Origin: Chloroflexota bacterium
GTDB taxonomy: Bacteria; Chloroflexota; Anaerolineae; Anaerolineales; Anaerolineaceae
Length of the DNA stretch: 64,000 nucleotides
Direction: 5' to 3'
Assembly (NCBI GenBank): GCA_012517865.1
Contig: JAAYUC010000018.1
Coordinates: 1-64,000 of the forward strand
Shown here: piece after piece, positions 42,247 through 50,877 of the stretch
How positions within the stretch are numbered: position 1 is the stretch's first letter
Layout of the letters: the number at the start of each line of letters is the position of its first letter
Position numbers and translations under genes: made by a program
The notes under the pieces: model-generated
Databases searched by the model: none
The model's input: the letters and a program-made list of their open reading frames with translations, nothing else
What the model was told of the DNA's origin: nothing

Positions 42247-43638
42247 ATGCAAAACGACCACCCAATCAAATTGGCTTTCAAGTCGCTCTGGCTGCCTGCG
42301 CTTTTGGTTGTCTGCGGGCTGCTCCTCATCCTCGCCCAGTTTTATGGGAATTACACCTTGCTCGTGAACGGCGGGGTCCGCGAAGCCCGCGCCGCGGCAT
42401 TCACTTCCGGGCAGCTTTTGCAGGCAGCCGGATACGCGCTTCAGCCTGAAGACCGCGTTTTTCCTTCCCCTAACAAGTTAAATCTTACTCACCGGACTAT
42501 CGTTCTTGACCAGGCCCGAACGGTTACCATTCAGGTTGGGAACGAGCAAAAAACTGTATTTTCTGCAGATACTTTGCCGGCCAATCTGCTGGCGGAAGCC
42601 CAACTGCGTCTATATCCCGAGGATTTGCTGCTCTGGAACGGTGCCCCAATTGACCCGGCTCAGTCCCTTCCACCAGGGGAAGAATTACAGCTGGAATTTG
42701 TTCCCGCGAAAAAGGTAGCGCTGCAGATAGAAGATTCTATCCAGACCTTTTTTACCCAGCAAAAAACCCTGAGCGGCGCGTTGGCAGAAGCCGGCATCAG
42801 GCTGCGCCCTGAGGACGCGCTTTCTCAGCCGCTTGATTCAGAGCTGAGCGGCGATACTCAGGTTGCCGTCCGGTTGGCAAGGGAGATTACCGTTCAGCAG
42901 GCTGGCAAGCAATATACCGGTTTAAGTGCCGCTGAGACGGTCGGCGAAGCGCTGCGCGACCTGGGATTGCCGCTTCAGAATCTGGATTATTCCCTGCCGG
43001 ATGAAAAAGAACCCATTCCGGCGGATGGACAAATTCAGGTCGTGCGGGTGAGTGAAGAAATTCTTTTACAGACCGAAGAGACGGCCTACAGCAACACCTA
43101 CCAGGATGACCCCAATGCCGAACTGGATACTATTTCCGTGCTCGTACCCGGGCAGATTGGGTTGGTGGTGACCCGCGAGCGCTTGCGTCTGGAAGACGGC
43201 GTGGAAAAAGGAAAAATGGTGGAAGGTCCCTGGAAAGCCAGCGACCCGCAGGACGGTGTGCTTGGCCGCGGCACTAAGGTGGTTGTGCGGACCGAGACAA
43301 TCAACGGTGAGACCATTGAGTACTGGCGCAAGGTGACCGTTTATGCCACATCGTATAAACCAAGTTCTCAGGGCGGGGGCACTGGTACAGCCTCTGGTAT
43401 CCCTTTGACCAAGGGAATCATCGCGGTGACGCGGGCGTGGTACCTGGGTATGAAATTTCAGCCTGTGTATGTGCCGGGGTACGGCCGCGGCATCATTGCC
43501 GATACCGGCGGAGGAATTCCTGGAAGATATTGGATTGACCTTGGTTACGATAACGAGAATTACGAAAGCTGGCACTTTTGGACGACCCTGTACTTCCTGA
43601 CGCCCGTACCCAGTTATATTCCGGTGGTGCTTCCATGA
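42247..43638 (+). CDS. DUF348 - G5 - 3D domain cell-wall protein
   Basis: The 463-residue protein has an N-terminal membrane helix (PALLVVCGLLLILAQF), then three ubiquitin-like DUF348 repeats (about 40-90, 90-170 and 165-255). A G5 domain follows at about 270-350, with EETAYSNTYQDDP, IGLVVTRERL and GRGTKVVVRTETING. The C-terminal 3D domain (about 355-460) carries GRGIIADTGGGIPGRYWIDLGY, where the three Asp give the family its name. This is the YabE/Rpf-like layout. The 3D domain is a lytic-transglycosylase-like barrel acting on peptidoglycan. The stop overlaps the rsmA start. Confidence 0.92.
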   Translation: MQNDHPIKLAFKSLWLPALLVVCGLLLILAQFYGNYTLLVNGGVREARAAAFTSGQLLQAAGYALQPEDRVFPSPNKLNLTHRTIVLDQARTVTIQVGNEQKTVFSADTLPANLLAEAQLRLYPEDLLLWNGAPIDPAQSLPPGEELQLEFVPAKKVALQIEDSIQTFFTQQKTLSGALAEAGIRLRPEDALSQPLDSELSGDTQVAVRLAREITVQQAGKQYTGLSAAETVGEALRDLGLPLQNLDYSLPDEKEPIPADGQIQVVRVSEEILLQTEETAYSNTYQDDPNAELDTISVLVPGQIGLVVTRERLRLEDGVEKGKMVEGPWKASDPQDGVLGRGTKVVVRTETINGETIEYWRKVTVYATSYKPSSQGGGTGTASGIPLTKGIIAVTRAWYLGMKFQPVYVPGYGRGIIADTGGGIPGRYWIDLGYDNENYESWHFWTTLYFLTPVPSYIPVVLP

Positions 43639-44471
43639 CCAGGCAGTACCTGAACGTCCCTGCGCTGCTGCGGGAATATGGGCTGCAGCCCAAAAAATCG
43701 CTTGGGCAAAACTTTTTGATTGACCCAAACGGACTGGATAAGGTGATGCTGGCGGCCGGGGTGCGGCCGCAGGACACAGTGCTGGAAATTGGCGCGGGGC
43801 TCGGCAGCCTGACCGTGCTCCTGGCGCAGGCTGCCCGGCAGGTTGTGGCCGTAGAGATTGACCGCAGTCTGATTGCCCCGCTTACAAAAGTTCTTGAGCC
43901 TTACCAGAATGTGCGGATTGTTGAAGGGGATGTGCTGAAGCTTCCCCTGGAAGATTTGCTGCCGGAGGGAGAATATCTCGTGGCGGCCAATATTCCTTAC
44001 TACATCAGCTCGGCGATTATCCGCCGCTTGTTGGAGTCAAAAATCCGGCCCTCGCGCGTGGTGCTGACTGTACAACAGGAAGTCGCGGAAAGAATTTGCG
44101 CCAGGGATGGCAAGCTCAGCCTGCTCGCGCTTTCCGTGCAGGTTTTCGGGCAGCCGCGTGTGGAAGCGCACATCCCGGCGGGCTGTTTTTATCCGGTGCC
44201 GGATGTCGACTCGGCCGTTCTTTCCATCACACTGTATCCCCAGCCGCTCATCGCGCTTGAGGAACTGGACGATTTCTTCAGGCTGGCCCACGCGGGCTTT
44301 TCACAGAAACGCAAGACGCTGCGCAACGCGCTCTCGGCCGGGTTGGGTCTGCCGGCAGGCGAGATGGAAGCCTTGCTGTTGCAAGCGGGTATCGATGCCC
44401 GGCGGCGCGCTGAGACGCTTGGCATCCCGGAGTGGGGACGGCTGACCTCTGTGTTGAAAAGTGGAAAGTAA
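43635..44471 (+). CDS. rsmA: 16S rRNA dimethyladenosine transferase
   Basis: KsgA/RsmA dimethylates two adjacent adenosines at the 3' end of 16S rRNA. The ATG overlaps the previous stop (ATGA) and gives 278 residues starting MTRQYLNVPALLREYGLQ. The KKSLGQNFLID motif, the SAM site LEIGAGLGSLT, VEGDVLKLP and the target-base motif NIPYYISS are complete. An upstream frame to 43578 is inside the G5-3D gene. A terminator follows at once. Confidence 0.97.
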   Translation: MTRQYLNVPALLREYGLQPKKSLGQNFLIDPNGLDKVMLAAGVRPQDTVLEIGAGLGSLTVLLAQAARQVVAVEIDRSLIAPLTKVLEPYQNVRIVEGDVLKLPLEDLLPEGEYLVAANIPYYISSAIIRRLLESKIRPSRVVLTVQQEVAERICARDGKLSLLALSVQVFGQPRVEAHIPAGCFYPVPDVDSAVLSITLYPQPLIALEELDDFFRLAHAGFSQKRKTLRNALSAGLGLPAGEMEALLLQAGIDARRRAETLGIPEWGRLTSVLKSGK

Positions 44472-44489
44472 AGTGTTTTTACCGGAAAC

Positions 44490-44520
44490 AAAGAAACTGC
44501 CCGAAGAGGGCAGTTTCTTT
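44490..44520. terminator. Bidirectional intrinsic terminator
   Basis: A perfect 13-bp stem, AAAGAAACTGCCC / GGGCAGTTTCTTT with a 5-base loop, separates the convergent rsmA and the proline-rich membrane protein gene. Confidence 0.92.
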
Positions 44521-44533
44521 GTGTGAACGGTGC

Positions 44534-45004
44534 TTACATAACCAAAAGCAGCAGAGCTGAATTTTGCCATGCCGTTGAGAAAAATCCCAGGAAAATCGCA
44601 ATCGGGCAAACGCAGCACAGCAGCAGGACAAGTAGCACAATCAGAACAATCGCCCATACCGGGAATTTTTTCTTGTCGGTTTCAGGCGCTCTGACGGTCG
44701 GACCGGTGGTTGGTACGTCCACGACCACAGACTCGGCGGGTTTAGCCGGGGGAACCTCGGCAGCCGTTTCTGCTCCGGGAGTGTAGAGTTCGCCTGACCA
44801 GCGTCCGGCGTCATCCGCAGCTGAGGGCTGCGCGGCGCCCCAGCGGTCTGTCTCTGTGGGGGGCTCGGGAGGAATAGGCGCGGGAGGTACTTCTTTACTC
44901 CATTCCTCCGCCGAAGCGGACGGAATCTGCTGCCATTCATCACCGAAGGATTTTGCGGCGTCTTCAGGTGTTTCTTGCGGGGTGGGGTTGGTGTTATCGT
45001 CCAT
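44534..45004 (-). CDS. Proline-rich protein with C-terminal membrane helix
   Basis: The 156-residue product starts at the ATG at 45004 after AGAGGA; a frame to 45049 would include upstream non-coding DNA. The first 110 residues are rich in Pro, Glu, Ala and Asp and look disordered. A single helix (VWAIVLIVLLVLLLCCVCPI) follows, then a second short hydrophobic end. It resembles the small charged, tail-anchored proteins often found in Chloroflexota. No function can be assigned. It is a single-gene unit between divergent mscL and convergent rsmA. Confidence 0.7.
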   Translation of the reverse strand: MDDNTNPTPQETPEDAAKSFGDEWQQIPSASAEEWSKEVPPAPIPPEPPTETDRWGAAQPSAADDAGRWSGELYTPGAETAAEVPPAKPAESVVVDVPTTGPTVRAPETDKKKFPVWAIVLIVLLVLLLCCVCPIAIFLGFFSTAWQNSALLLLVM

Positions 45005-45122
45005 GAAATCCTCTTTTCTCTTGGCTAGACTGGTCTTATTATACAGCAAACCTGAGAGTTCAATCCCGGCTTATGGGGTGTGTGCGGTTATAATCGGGAT
45101 TAATTATATTCAGGAGTAAATT

Positions 45123-45608
45123 ATGAAAAAGTTGTTGGGAGAATTTAAAAATTTCATCACCAAAGGAAACGCACTGGACCTCGCGATTGGCGTGATTATT
45201 GGCGGCGCGTTCGGGTCGGTTGTCAACGGCCTGGTGAACGACTTGCTGATGCCGCCCCTGGGTTTGCTGCTGGGCAATGTGAATTTTTCTGACCTGTATA
45301 TTCAACTTAACCGCAAGGCAGTAGCGCTCGCGCCGCATACCACCCTGGCAGCCGCCAGAGAGCAGGGTGCGGTGGTGCTGGCTTACGGCAGTTTTCTCAC
45401 AACAGTTTTGAATTTCATCATTATCGCGTTCTGCATCTTTCTGCTGGTCAAGGGAATCCAGAAGCTGAGGGAAAGCGCTGCCAGGTTACATAAGGAAGAA
45501 TCCCCGCAGGCTGCTGAACCAACGGAAAAATTATGCCCTTTCTGCCAGACAAGCATTCCGGTAAAAGCAGTGCGCTGCCCGCACTGCACCTCTGAATTAG
45601 CGGAATAA
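45123..45608 (+). CDS. mscL: Large-conductance mechanosensitive channel with zinc ribbon
   Basis: The 161-residue protein has the MscL N-terminal helix and TM1 (FITKGNALDLAIGVIIGGAF, then GSVVNGLVNDLLMPP) and TM2 (LNFIIIAFCIFLLVKGI). It opens under membrane tension to release solutes. Unusually, the C-terminal tail continues after a charged linker into a zinc ribbon, CPFCQTSIPVKAVRCPHC. AGGAG lies 6 bases before the ATG, and TATAAT at 45087-45092 may be its -10. Confidence 0.96.
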   Translation: MKKLLGEFKNFITKGNALDLAIGVIIGGAFGSVVNGLVNDLLMPPLGLLLGNVNFSDLYIQLNRKAVALAPHTTLAAAREQGAVVLAYGSFLTTVLNFIIIAFCIFLLVKGIQKLRESAARLHKEESPQAAEPTEKLCPFCQTSIPVKAVRCPHCTSELAE

Positions 45609-45647
45609 AGCCTGCCACGCCGATTTGTTCCAGGAAATGCGGCCTCG

Positions 45648-46493
45648 GTGACTAACATAATTTACTTTGGCGATAACCTTCCCATCCTGCGTCGGCTCCC
45701 TGATAAGTCGGTGGACCTGATTTATATTGACCCGCCTTTCAACACCGGCAAAGTCCAGGCGCACAAACGCCTGAAAACCGTGCGGGATGACCAGGGAGAC
45801 CGCATTGGTTTTGGAGAGAACAGCTACCGCACAGAAGTCCTTTCTGAGCTGGCTTACGCGGATGCCTTCAGTGATTACGAAGCGTTTCTACTGCCAAGAA
45901 TGCAAGAGGCTCATCGCCTGCTGAAAGACAGCGGCAGCCTATATTTCCACATCGACTACCGGGAAGTGCATTACTGCAAAATCCTGCTCGACCAGGTATT
46001 TGGGCGCGAAAACTTTTTGAATGAAATTATCTGGGCTTACGATTTTGGGGGGCGCGCCCGGGATAAGTGGCCGGCCAAACACGACAACATCCTCTACTAC
46101 GTTAGGGACAGGCGTAATTACATTTTTAATCGGGACGCGATTGGCCGCGAACCATACCTTGCCCCCGGCCTGGTGGGGAAAGACAAAGCTGAGCGTGGAA
46201 AGCTGCCCACCGATACCTGGTGGCACACCATTGTAGGTACCAACAGCCGCGAAAAAACCGGTTACCCCACCCAAAAACCGGTCGCCATTCTTGAACGCAT
46301 TCTGCGCGCTTCTTCCAATCCCGACGACCTGGTGCTGGATTTTTTCGCTGGCAGTGGCACCACCGGTCAGGCCTGCCTGAATTTGGGGCGGCGTTTTATT
46401 TTGATTGACAACAATCCCCAGGCACTGGAAACCATGCGCAGGCGTTTTGCGGGCATCCCTGATATTCAATGGGAATTGGAGCCGACCCGATGA
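45648..46493 (+). CDS. Orphan DNA N4/N6-methyltransferase
   Basis: The 281-residue protein has the catalytic motif IDPPFNTGK (DPPF at 28-31) near the N-terminus and the SAM-binding motif LDFFAGSGTTGQACL near 243, the beta-class order. YPTQKPVAILERIL lies between. It would methylate adenine or cytosine in DNA. No restriction enzyme or specificity gene lies next to it, so it may be a solitary regulatory or housekeeping methylase. The start is a GTG with a weak CAGGAA upstream. The stop overlaps the phosphorylase ATG. Confidence 0.92.
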   Translation: MTNIIYFGDNLPILRRLPDKSVDLIYIDPPFNTGKVQAHKRLKTVRDDQGDRIGFGENSYRTEVLSELAYADAFSDYEAFLLPRMQEAHRLLKDSGSLYFHIDYREVHYCKILLDQVFGRENFLNEIIWAYDFGGRARDKWPAKHDNILYYVRDRRNYIFNRDAIGREPYLAPGLVGKDKAERGKLPTDTWWHTIVGTNSREKTGYPTQKPVAILERILRASSNPDDLVLDFFAGSGTTGQACLNLGRRFILIDNNPQALETMRRRFAGIPDIQWELEPTR

Positions 46494-47269
46494 CAGATTA
46501 TTCGCAATTTCCTATCCTCGATTTTGACCCGGAGCGCAAAGCCATTATTTCCCCTCCCACTAAGGAAATTCCCGGAGGTTTCCCGCGGCGCGCTGTGATT
46601 TGCTTTTTTAAAGAAGTGATTGAAAAAGTCGCCCTGGAGCACAAGGCCAGGAAGATTGCCAGTCTGTCTTCTGAGGGTGGGGAGCACCCAATCTACGAAA
46701 TTGAGCACCGCGGTGAGCGTCTGGTTTTCTTTTTCCCGGGAGTGGGAGCGCCGCTGGCTGCCGGACTGATGGATGAAGTCATTGCGCTGGGGGCGAGCGC
46801 GTTTATCGGCTGCGGAGGTTGCGGCGTGCTGGATAAATCACTCGCCGTCGGGCATTTGCTCGTTCCAACGGCGGCAATACGGGCGGAGGGCACTTCGTAC
46901 CATTACCTGCCGCCTGCCAGAGAAGTGCAGGCAGACCCGGAGGCGCTCCAGGCGATTGAAGCGGCGCTTCGCGCGCGCGGGGTTGCTTATCAACTCACGA
47001 AAACCTGGACAACCGACGCTTTTTACCGCGAAACTCCCGGAAAAGTGCGCAAATACCGGGCGGAAGGCTGCCTGGCGGTGGAAATGGAAGCCGCGGCTTT
47101 TATGGCGGTCGCCCAGTTCCGCGGGGCGCGCTTTGGAATGCTCCTGTACGGCGGGGATTTGGTGCAGGCGGAAGGCTGGGACCACCGCGATTGGCACAGG
47201 CGCGAAGAAATCCGGGAAAATCTTTTTTGGCTGGCCGCGGATGCCTGCCTGATGCTTAAGACGGAATAA
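46490..47269 (+). CDS. Nucleoside phosphorylase (uridine/purine phosphorylase family)
   Basis: The ATG overlaps the methyltransferase stop (ATGA) and gives 259 residues. PNP_UDP family traits are the VFFFPGVGAPLAAGLMDEVIA-like LGASAFIGCGGCGVL segment, and CLAVEMEAAAFMAVAQF, where the MEAAA motif holds the ribose. It would split a nucleoside with phosphate in salvage. The substrate, uridine or a purine nucleoside, cannot be told by eye. A phosphodiesterase-like gene follows after 13 bp. Confidence 0.9.
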   Translation: MTDYSQFPILDFDPERKAIISPPTKEIPGGFPRRAVICFFKEVIEKVALEHKARKIASLSSEGGEHPIYEIEHRGERLVFFFPGVGAPLAAGLMDEVIALGASAFIGCGGCGVLDKSLAVGHLLVPTAAIRAEGTSYHYLPPAREVQADPEALQAIEAALRARGVAYQLTKTWTTDAFYRETPGKVRKYRAEGCLAVEMEAAAFMAVAQFRGARFGMLLYGGDLVQAEGWDHRDWHRREEIRENLFWLAADACLMLKTE

Positions 47270-47282
47270 AACGGAGATAACC

Positions 47283-48569
47283 ATGCCCGATTACAGCGAC
47301 TCAATACTCCCCAAACTGCTTTCCAGGAAAAGCCCCCTGCTTGAAAAATCACAGCAGATTGTGCTTCCGGATATTGCGGGGCATTCCCTTAGCAACATCC
47401 CTGGAACTGTGAGCAAACTTTTGGGAGGCCCGGAAATGAGCCGCCCGGCACTCAGCCCTGAGATACTGGACAAATTTGACGGCCGCTATCGCAATGTGAT
47501 TGTGCTGCTCGTTGACGCCCTGGGCTATGACCATTTTCAGCGGCTGATGGCTGAGGGAAAAGCAGAGTTTTGGAGCCAAAATCTGGAACGGGCCAGTATG
47601 TTCCCCCTTACCAGCATTTGCCCCAGCACGACTGCCACAGCGCTTTCCACCGTATGGACCGGCGCGGAGCCGATTGAACACGGCTATATTGGCTATGAAA
47701 TGTGGCTTAAGCGCTACGGTATGGTCATCAACACCATCTTGCATATGCCGGCTTCTTATTTTGGGGATACTGGCAGCCTGGTGAAGAGCGGTTTCGTTCC
47801 GGAAAGCTTTCTGGGAATCAGCCCATTGGGAGCGCGCTTTGCCGACAGGGGCATCGAGAGTCACGTCTTTCTGCCTTATTCTATTGGCGGCTCGGGGCTT
47901 TCGCGGATGCATCTGGAACAAACCAGCGTGCACGGTTATGTCGCTGAAAGTGACATGTGGGCCAACTTGAGGGACATTCTCAATACCCCCGCGCGCGGCT
48001 CGCGCTTTCTGTACGTTTACTGGAGCACCTTGGATACATTGATTCACCGCTACGGACCGGCAGACGAACGCGTGGACAATCAATTCGCTGACCTTTCCCG
48101 TTCACTGGCTGTAAACTTATTTGGCCGTCTGGAGAAAAAAGCAGCTGAAAATACGCTGCTGCTGCTCACCGCGGACCACGGCGCAATCGCGACGCCTGTT
48201 TATGAACAATACAATTTGCGCGGCCATCCGGAATTAACAGCCATGCTGCACCTGCCCCCCACCTGCGAAACGCGGCTGCCTTTCCTGTTCATCAAACCGG
48301 GAATGGAAACAAACGTGCGCGCTTACTTTGAAAACGCCTGGCCGGGAAAATTCACCCTCATCACCACCGAACAGGCGCTTTCGATGCGTCTGTTTGGGAA
48401 CGGCCCGGAACACCCTGACCTGCGCGACCGCCTGGGTGACATAATGGTTATTCCTCATGAGGATGCTTATTTGTGGTGGCCGGAAAAGCCGAATGTGATG
48501 CAAGGCAGGCACGGCGGCCTGAATCGTCTGGAGATGCTCATCCCGCTCTACGCGCTGCCGCTCGGCTGA
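47283..48569 (+). CDS. Alkaline phosphatase superfamily phosphodiesterase
   Basis: The 428-residue protein is a type I phosphodiesterase/nucleotide pyrophosphatase-like hydrolase. Metal and nucleophile motifs are VLLVDALGYDHF, the Thr nucleophile region SICPSTTATALSTVWTG, YWSTLDTLIHRYGP, LLTADHGAIATP and QGRHGGL. No signal peptide is seen, so it is cytoplasmic. A nucleotide or phospholipid head group could be the substrate. An ATAACC gap of 13 bp after the phosphorylase suggests an operon; CGGAGA lies upstream of the ATG. Confidence 0.9.
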   Translation: MPDYSDSILPKLLSRKSPLLEKSQQIVLPDIAGHSLSNIPGTVSKLLGGPEMSRPALSPEILDKFDGRYRNVIVLLVDALGYDHFQRLMAEGKAEFWSQNLERASMFPLTSICPSTTATALSTVWTGAEPIEHGYIGYEMWLKRYGMVINTILHMPASYFGDTGSLVKSGFVPESFLGISPLGARFADRGIESHVFLPYSIGGSGLSRMHLEQTSVHGYVAESDMWANLRDILNTPARGSRFLYVYWSTLDTLIHRYGPADERVDNQFADLSRSLAVNLFGRLEKKAAENTLLLLTADHGAIATPVYEQYNLRGHPELTAMLHLPPTCETRLPFLFIKPGMETNVRAYFENAWPGKFTLITTEQALSMRLFGNGPEHPDLRDRLGDIMVIPHEDAYLWWPEKPNVMQGRHGGLNRLEMLIPLYALPLG

Positions 48570-48579
48570 GCGGGTGTTA

Positions 48580-49221
48580 TCAATCCTGAGATAAGGGCCA
48601 GCTTATTTCGCGAAACCCATAGGCGTTCACAACCAGGGTTTGCGCGAAGCGGGTTTTCCAGGGTTTGATAGGGGTATAGAGGTGGACGTGCCCGTGCAGG
48701 TGCAAACGGGGATTAAAAACCTTAATCAGCCAACGAAACGCCCTGATACCGCGGTGCGGCAGGTCGGTGTCATCCTGAATCTTCTCCGGTGCGCTGTGCG
48801 TGACGAAGATATCCAGGTACCGCCCGCGTAGCAGCTTATTCCAAAGCAACGCGGGGATTAATCCCAGCACCATCCACCACATACGCGCCTGCGAATATTG
48901 ATGCGGATTCTGGCTGTATCGCAGGGAGCCTTCAATCCCGGCAAGGATTAAATCCAATTTACGGTCGTAGACAACTTTGCGGTGCAGATTCACGGCGCCC
49001 CAGGGTTCCGCCCGCGTCTCTCCGCTGACCTGCAGCACTTCGGTTACATGGTTGCCGTGCACATAGTAGAGCGGTATGTCCAGCGAGCTGAGTACATATT
49101 CGAGATAGTAATAAGGCAGGTCTCCGCAGCTGATTACCAGGTCTACGTCCGGAAACCGTTCGCGAATGCGGGTGCTGTATACCGCTGGCAGTTCCACATC
49201 GCTCAGAGCCAGGATTTTCAT
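48580..49221 (-). CDS. Calcineurin-like metallophosphoesterase
   Basis: The 213-residue protein starts MKILALSDVE with the dimetal motifs LVISCGDLPYYY, YVHGNHVTEV, VTHSAPEKI and HLHGHVHLY. The family contains phosphodiesterases acting on cyclic nucleotides, nucleotides or phospholipids; the substrate is unknown. It is convergent with the plus-strand phosphodiesterase, 10 bp apart with no terminator seen, and lies 7 bp after acpS on the same strand. Confidence 0.92.
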   Translation of the reverse strand: MKILALSDVELPAVYSTRIRERFPDVDLVISCGDLPYYYLEYVLSSLDIPLYYVHGNHVTEVLQVSGETRAEPWGAVNLHRKVVYDRKLDLILAGIEGSLRYSQNPHQYSQARMWWMVLGLIPALLWNKLLRGRYLDIFVTHSAPEKIQDDTDLPHRGIRAFRWLIKVFNPRLHLHGHVHLYTPIKPWKTRFAQTLVVNAYGFREISWPLSQD

Positions 49222-49228
49222 GGGGGGA

Positions 49229-49591
49229 CTATCCCTGGGCGACTACAAAGGCCGCAGCAATTCCACCGTCGTGTGTGATGGAAACCGTCCACTCGTGCAG
49301 GCCGCGGGCGAGGGCGGCGCGCAGCGCTTCTCCGTGCAAGCGCAGTTCGGGTTCTCCACTTTGCGCGTGGACAATCTCAAAATCCTGCCAGCGGACCTTA
49401 CCGATACCTGTTCCCAGCGCCTTGGAGGCGGCTTCTTTAGCGGCAAAGACGCCTGCCAAAGCCTGGCTTTCCGTGCCTGACTGGCTCAGCTCGAGAGGAG
49501 TGAATACGCGTTGAAGAAAGCGGGCGCGGATGGCAGGCTGAATGTTATCCAGACGCTGAATCTCAACTATATCCACACCGCATTTAATCAT
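49229..49591 (-). CDS. acpS: Holo-[acyl-carrier-protein] synthase
   Basis: The 120-residue enzyme transfers phosphopantetheine from CoA to acyl carrier protein. Marks are IKCGVDIVEIQRLD, RVFTPLEL, FAAKEAASKALGTGIGKVRW and the C-terminal VSITHDGGIAAAFVVA. The Asp8-type metal ligand is in GVDIVE and the Glu in AAKEA. The ATG overlaps the stop of the M16 gene (ATGA). Confidence 0.96.
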   Translation of the reverse strand: MIKCGVDIVEIQRLDNIQPAIRARFLQRVFTPLELSQSGTESQALAGVFAAKEAASKALGTGIGKVRWQDFEIVHAQSGEPELRLHGEALRAALARGLHEWTVSITHDGGIAAAFVVAQG

Positions 49592-50877
49592 GAGAGAGCC
49601 ACTCCCGCGGACGCGATAACCATATTGTCCAGCTGCCAGTAAGTCTGAGCCACGCGTAGAATGTCTTCACGGGTAACGGCCGCGATGCGGGTAGGCAGCT
49701 CGCGGATGTAATCCAGGCTGTGCTTATACCGTTCCAGGTTCAGGAGCGCGCTGGCAATTCCGGCGTTGGATTCCAGGGAAAGGGGCAGCCTGCCAACCAC
49801 CGCGGAACGGACATCTGCGAGTTCTTCTTCTGTTACCAGTTCTGTCGTAAAACGGGACAACTCCTTGCGAATGAGGGCTATGGCTTTATCCACATTGTTT
49901 GGATTTACCCCGGCAACAACCTGCCAGGTGATGGGTCCCAGCCCCATGCCAAGCTCGGATTGCGCGTAGTAAGCAAGGCCTGCCTTTTCCCGCACGGCTT
50001 CACCAATGCGTCCCATCATGCCAAACTGTCCCAATATTTCATTGCCCAACTGCGCCGGCAGGAAGTCCGGACCGGTAGTTTTGGGCGCGAACGTTCCCAT
50101 CACCAAATCCGTCTGGCTTTTCTCTTGCAGGGTGACGTGTTCGCGGATAATTCCCGTCAGCGGTTCCACCGGCGGTAATTCCGGCTGCGCCTGCTGGTCT
50201 ATATTCACCCAGGTTCCCAAGGTCCGTTCAAAGGCATCCAGCGCTTCAGCGGGTTGGATTCCGCCGGAAATGGCCGCGACCAGACCTTTTGGTCCCATAT
50301 AGCGCTGATGGAAGGCCTCAAGGTCTTCCCGCGAAATCATCTGCACAGTCTCAGGGAAGCCGAGTTCTGGTATCGCGTACGGGTGGGCGCGATAAATAGC
50401 GCGGTCAAAAGCCTGGTCGGCCATGGCGGCAGTATCCTGAGCCTGGATTGCAATAATCGTCAGGATTTGCGTTTTTATGCGCTGAAATTGTTTGGCCGGG
50501 AAGCTGGGTTCGGAAAAAACTTCTTTCATGATTTCCAGCATCCGAGGCAAATCCTCCCGCAGGCACTGCGCGGCGAAGGATGTTGCCAGCCCTCCGGCGC
50601 CGATGCTTAATGAAGCTCCCATGGATTCAATTTCATTGTGAAGCTCGCGAAAGGTCCGTCTGCGTGTGCCGGCAGTCAGCATGCTGGCCAGAAAATTGAC
50701 CAGGCCGTATTTTTCGGGTGGTTCCGCGGCAGAACCCGGCGGCAAATATCCCCGGATGGAAACTGCCGGGCTGCTGTTGTTGGGGCGGGTGAGCAGGATC
50801 GCGCCGTTGCCGAATTGTTTTCGGGTGATATCATCTGAACCTGGCAGTTTTGCGGTTGAGAAGAGCGACTCAGGCAT
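49588..50877 (-). CDS. M16 peptidase-like protein, non-catalytic subunit
   Basis: From the ATG at 50877, which overlaps the upstream stop by 8 bases, the product has 429 residues. The M16 fold is clear (YGLVNFLASMLTAGTRRRTF, then ELHNEIESMGASLSI and YMGPKGLVAAISGG), but the HxxEH zinc motif is missing: the equivalent place reads LVNFLASML. The partner encoded just upstream has the motif. Such pairs form heterodimers in which this subunit holds the substrate. An earlier ATG at 50913 would reach further into the upstream gene. Confidence 0.9.
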   Translation of the reverse strand: MPESLFSTAKLPGSDDITRKQFGNGAILLTRPNNSSPAVSIRGYLPPGSAAEPPEKYGLVNFLASMLTAGTRRRTFRELHNEIESMGASLSIGAGGLATSFAAQCLREDLPRMLEIMKEVFSEPSFPAKQFQRIKTQILTIIAIQAQDTAAMADQAFDRAIYRAHPYAIPELGFPETVQMISREDLEAFHQRYMGPKGLVAAISGGIQPAEALDAFERTLGTWVNIDQQAQPELPPVEPLTGIIREHVTLQEKSQTDLVMGTFAPKTTGPDFLPAQLGNEILGQFGMMGRIGEAVREKAGLAYYAQSELGMGLGPITWQVVAGVNPNNVDKAIALIRKELSRFTTELVTEEELADVRSAVVGRLPLSLESNAGIASALLNLERYKHSLDYIRELPTRIAAVTREDILRVAQTYWQLDNMVIASAGVALS

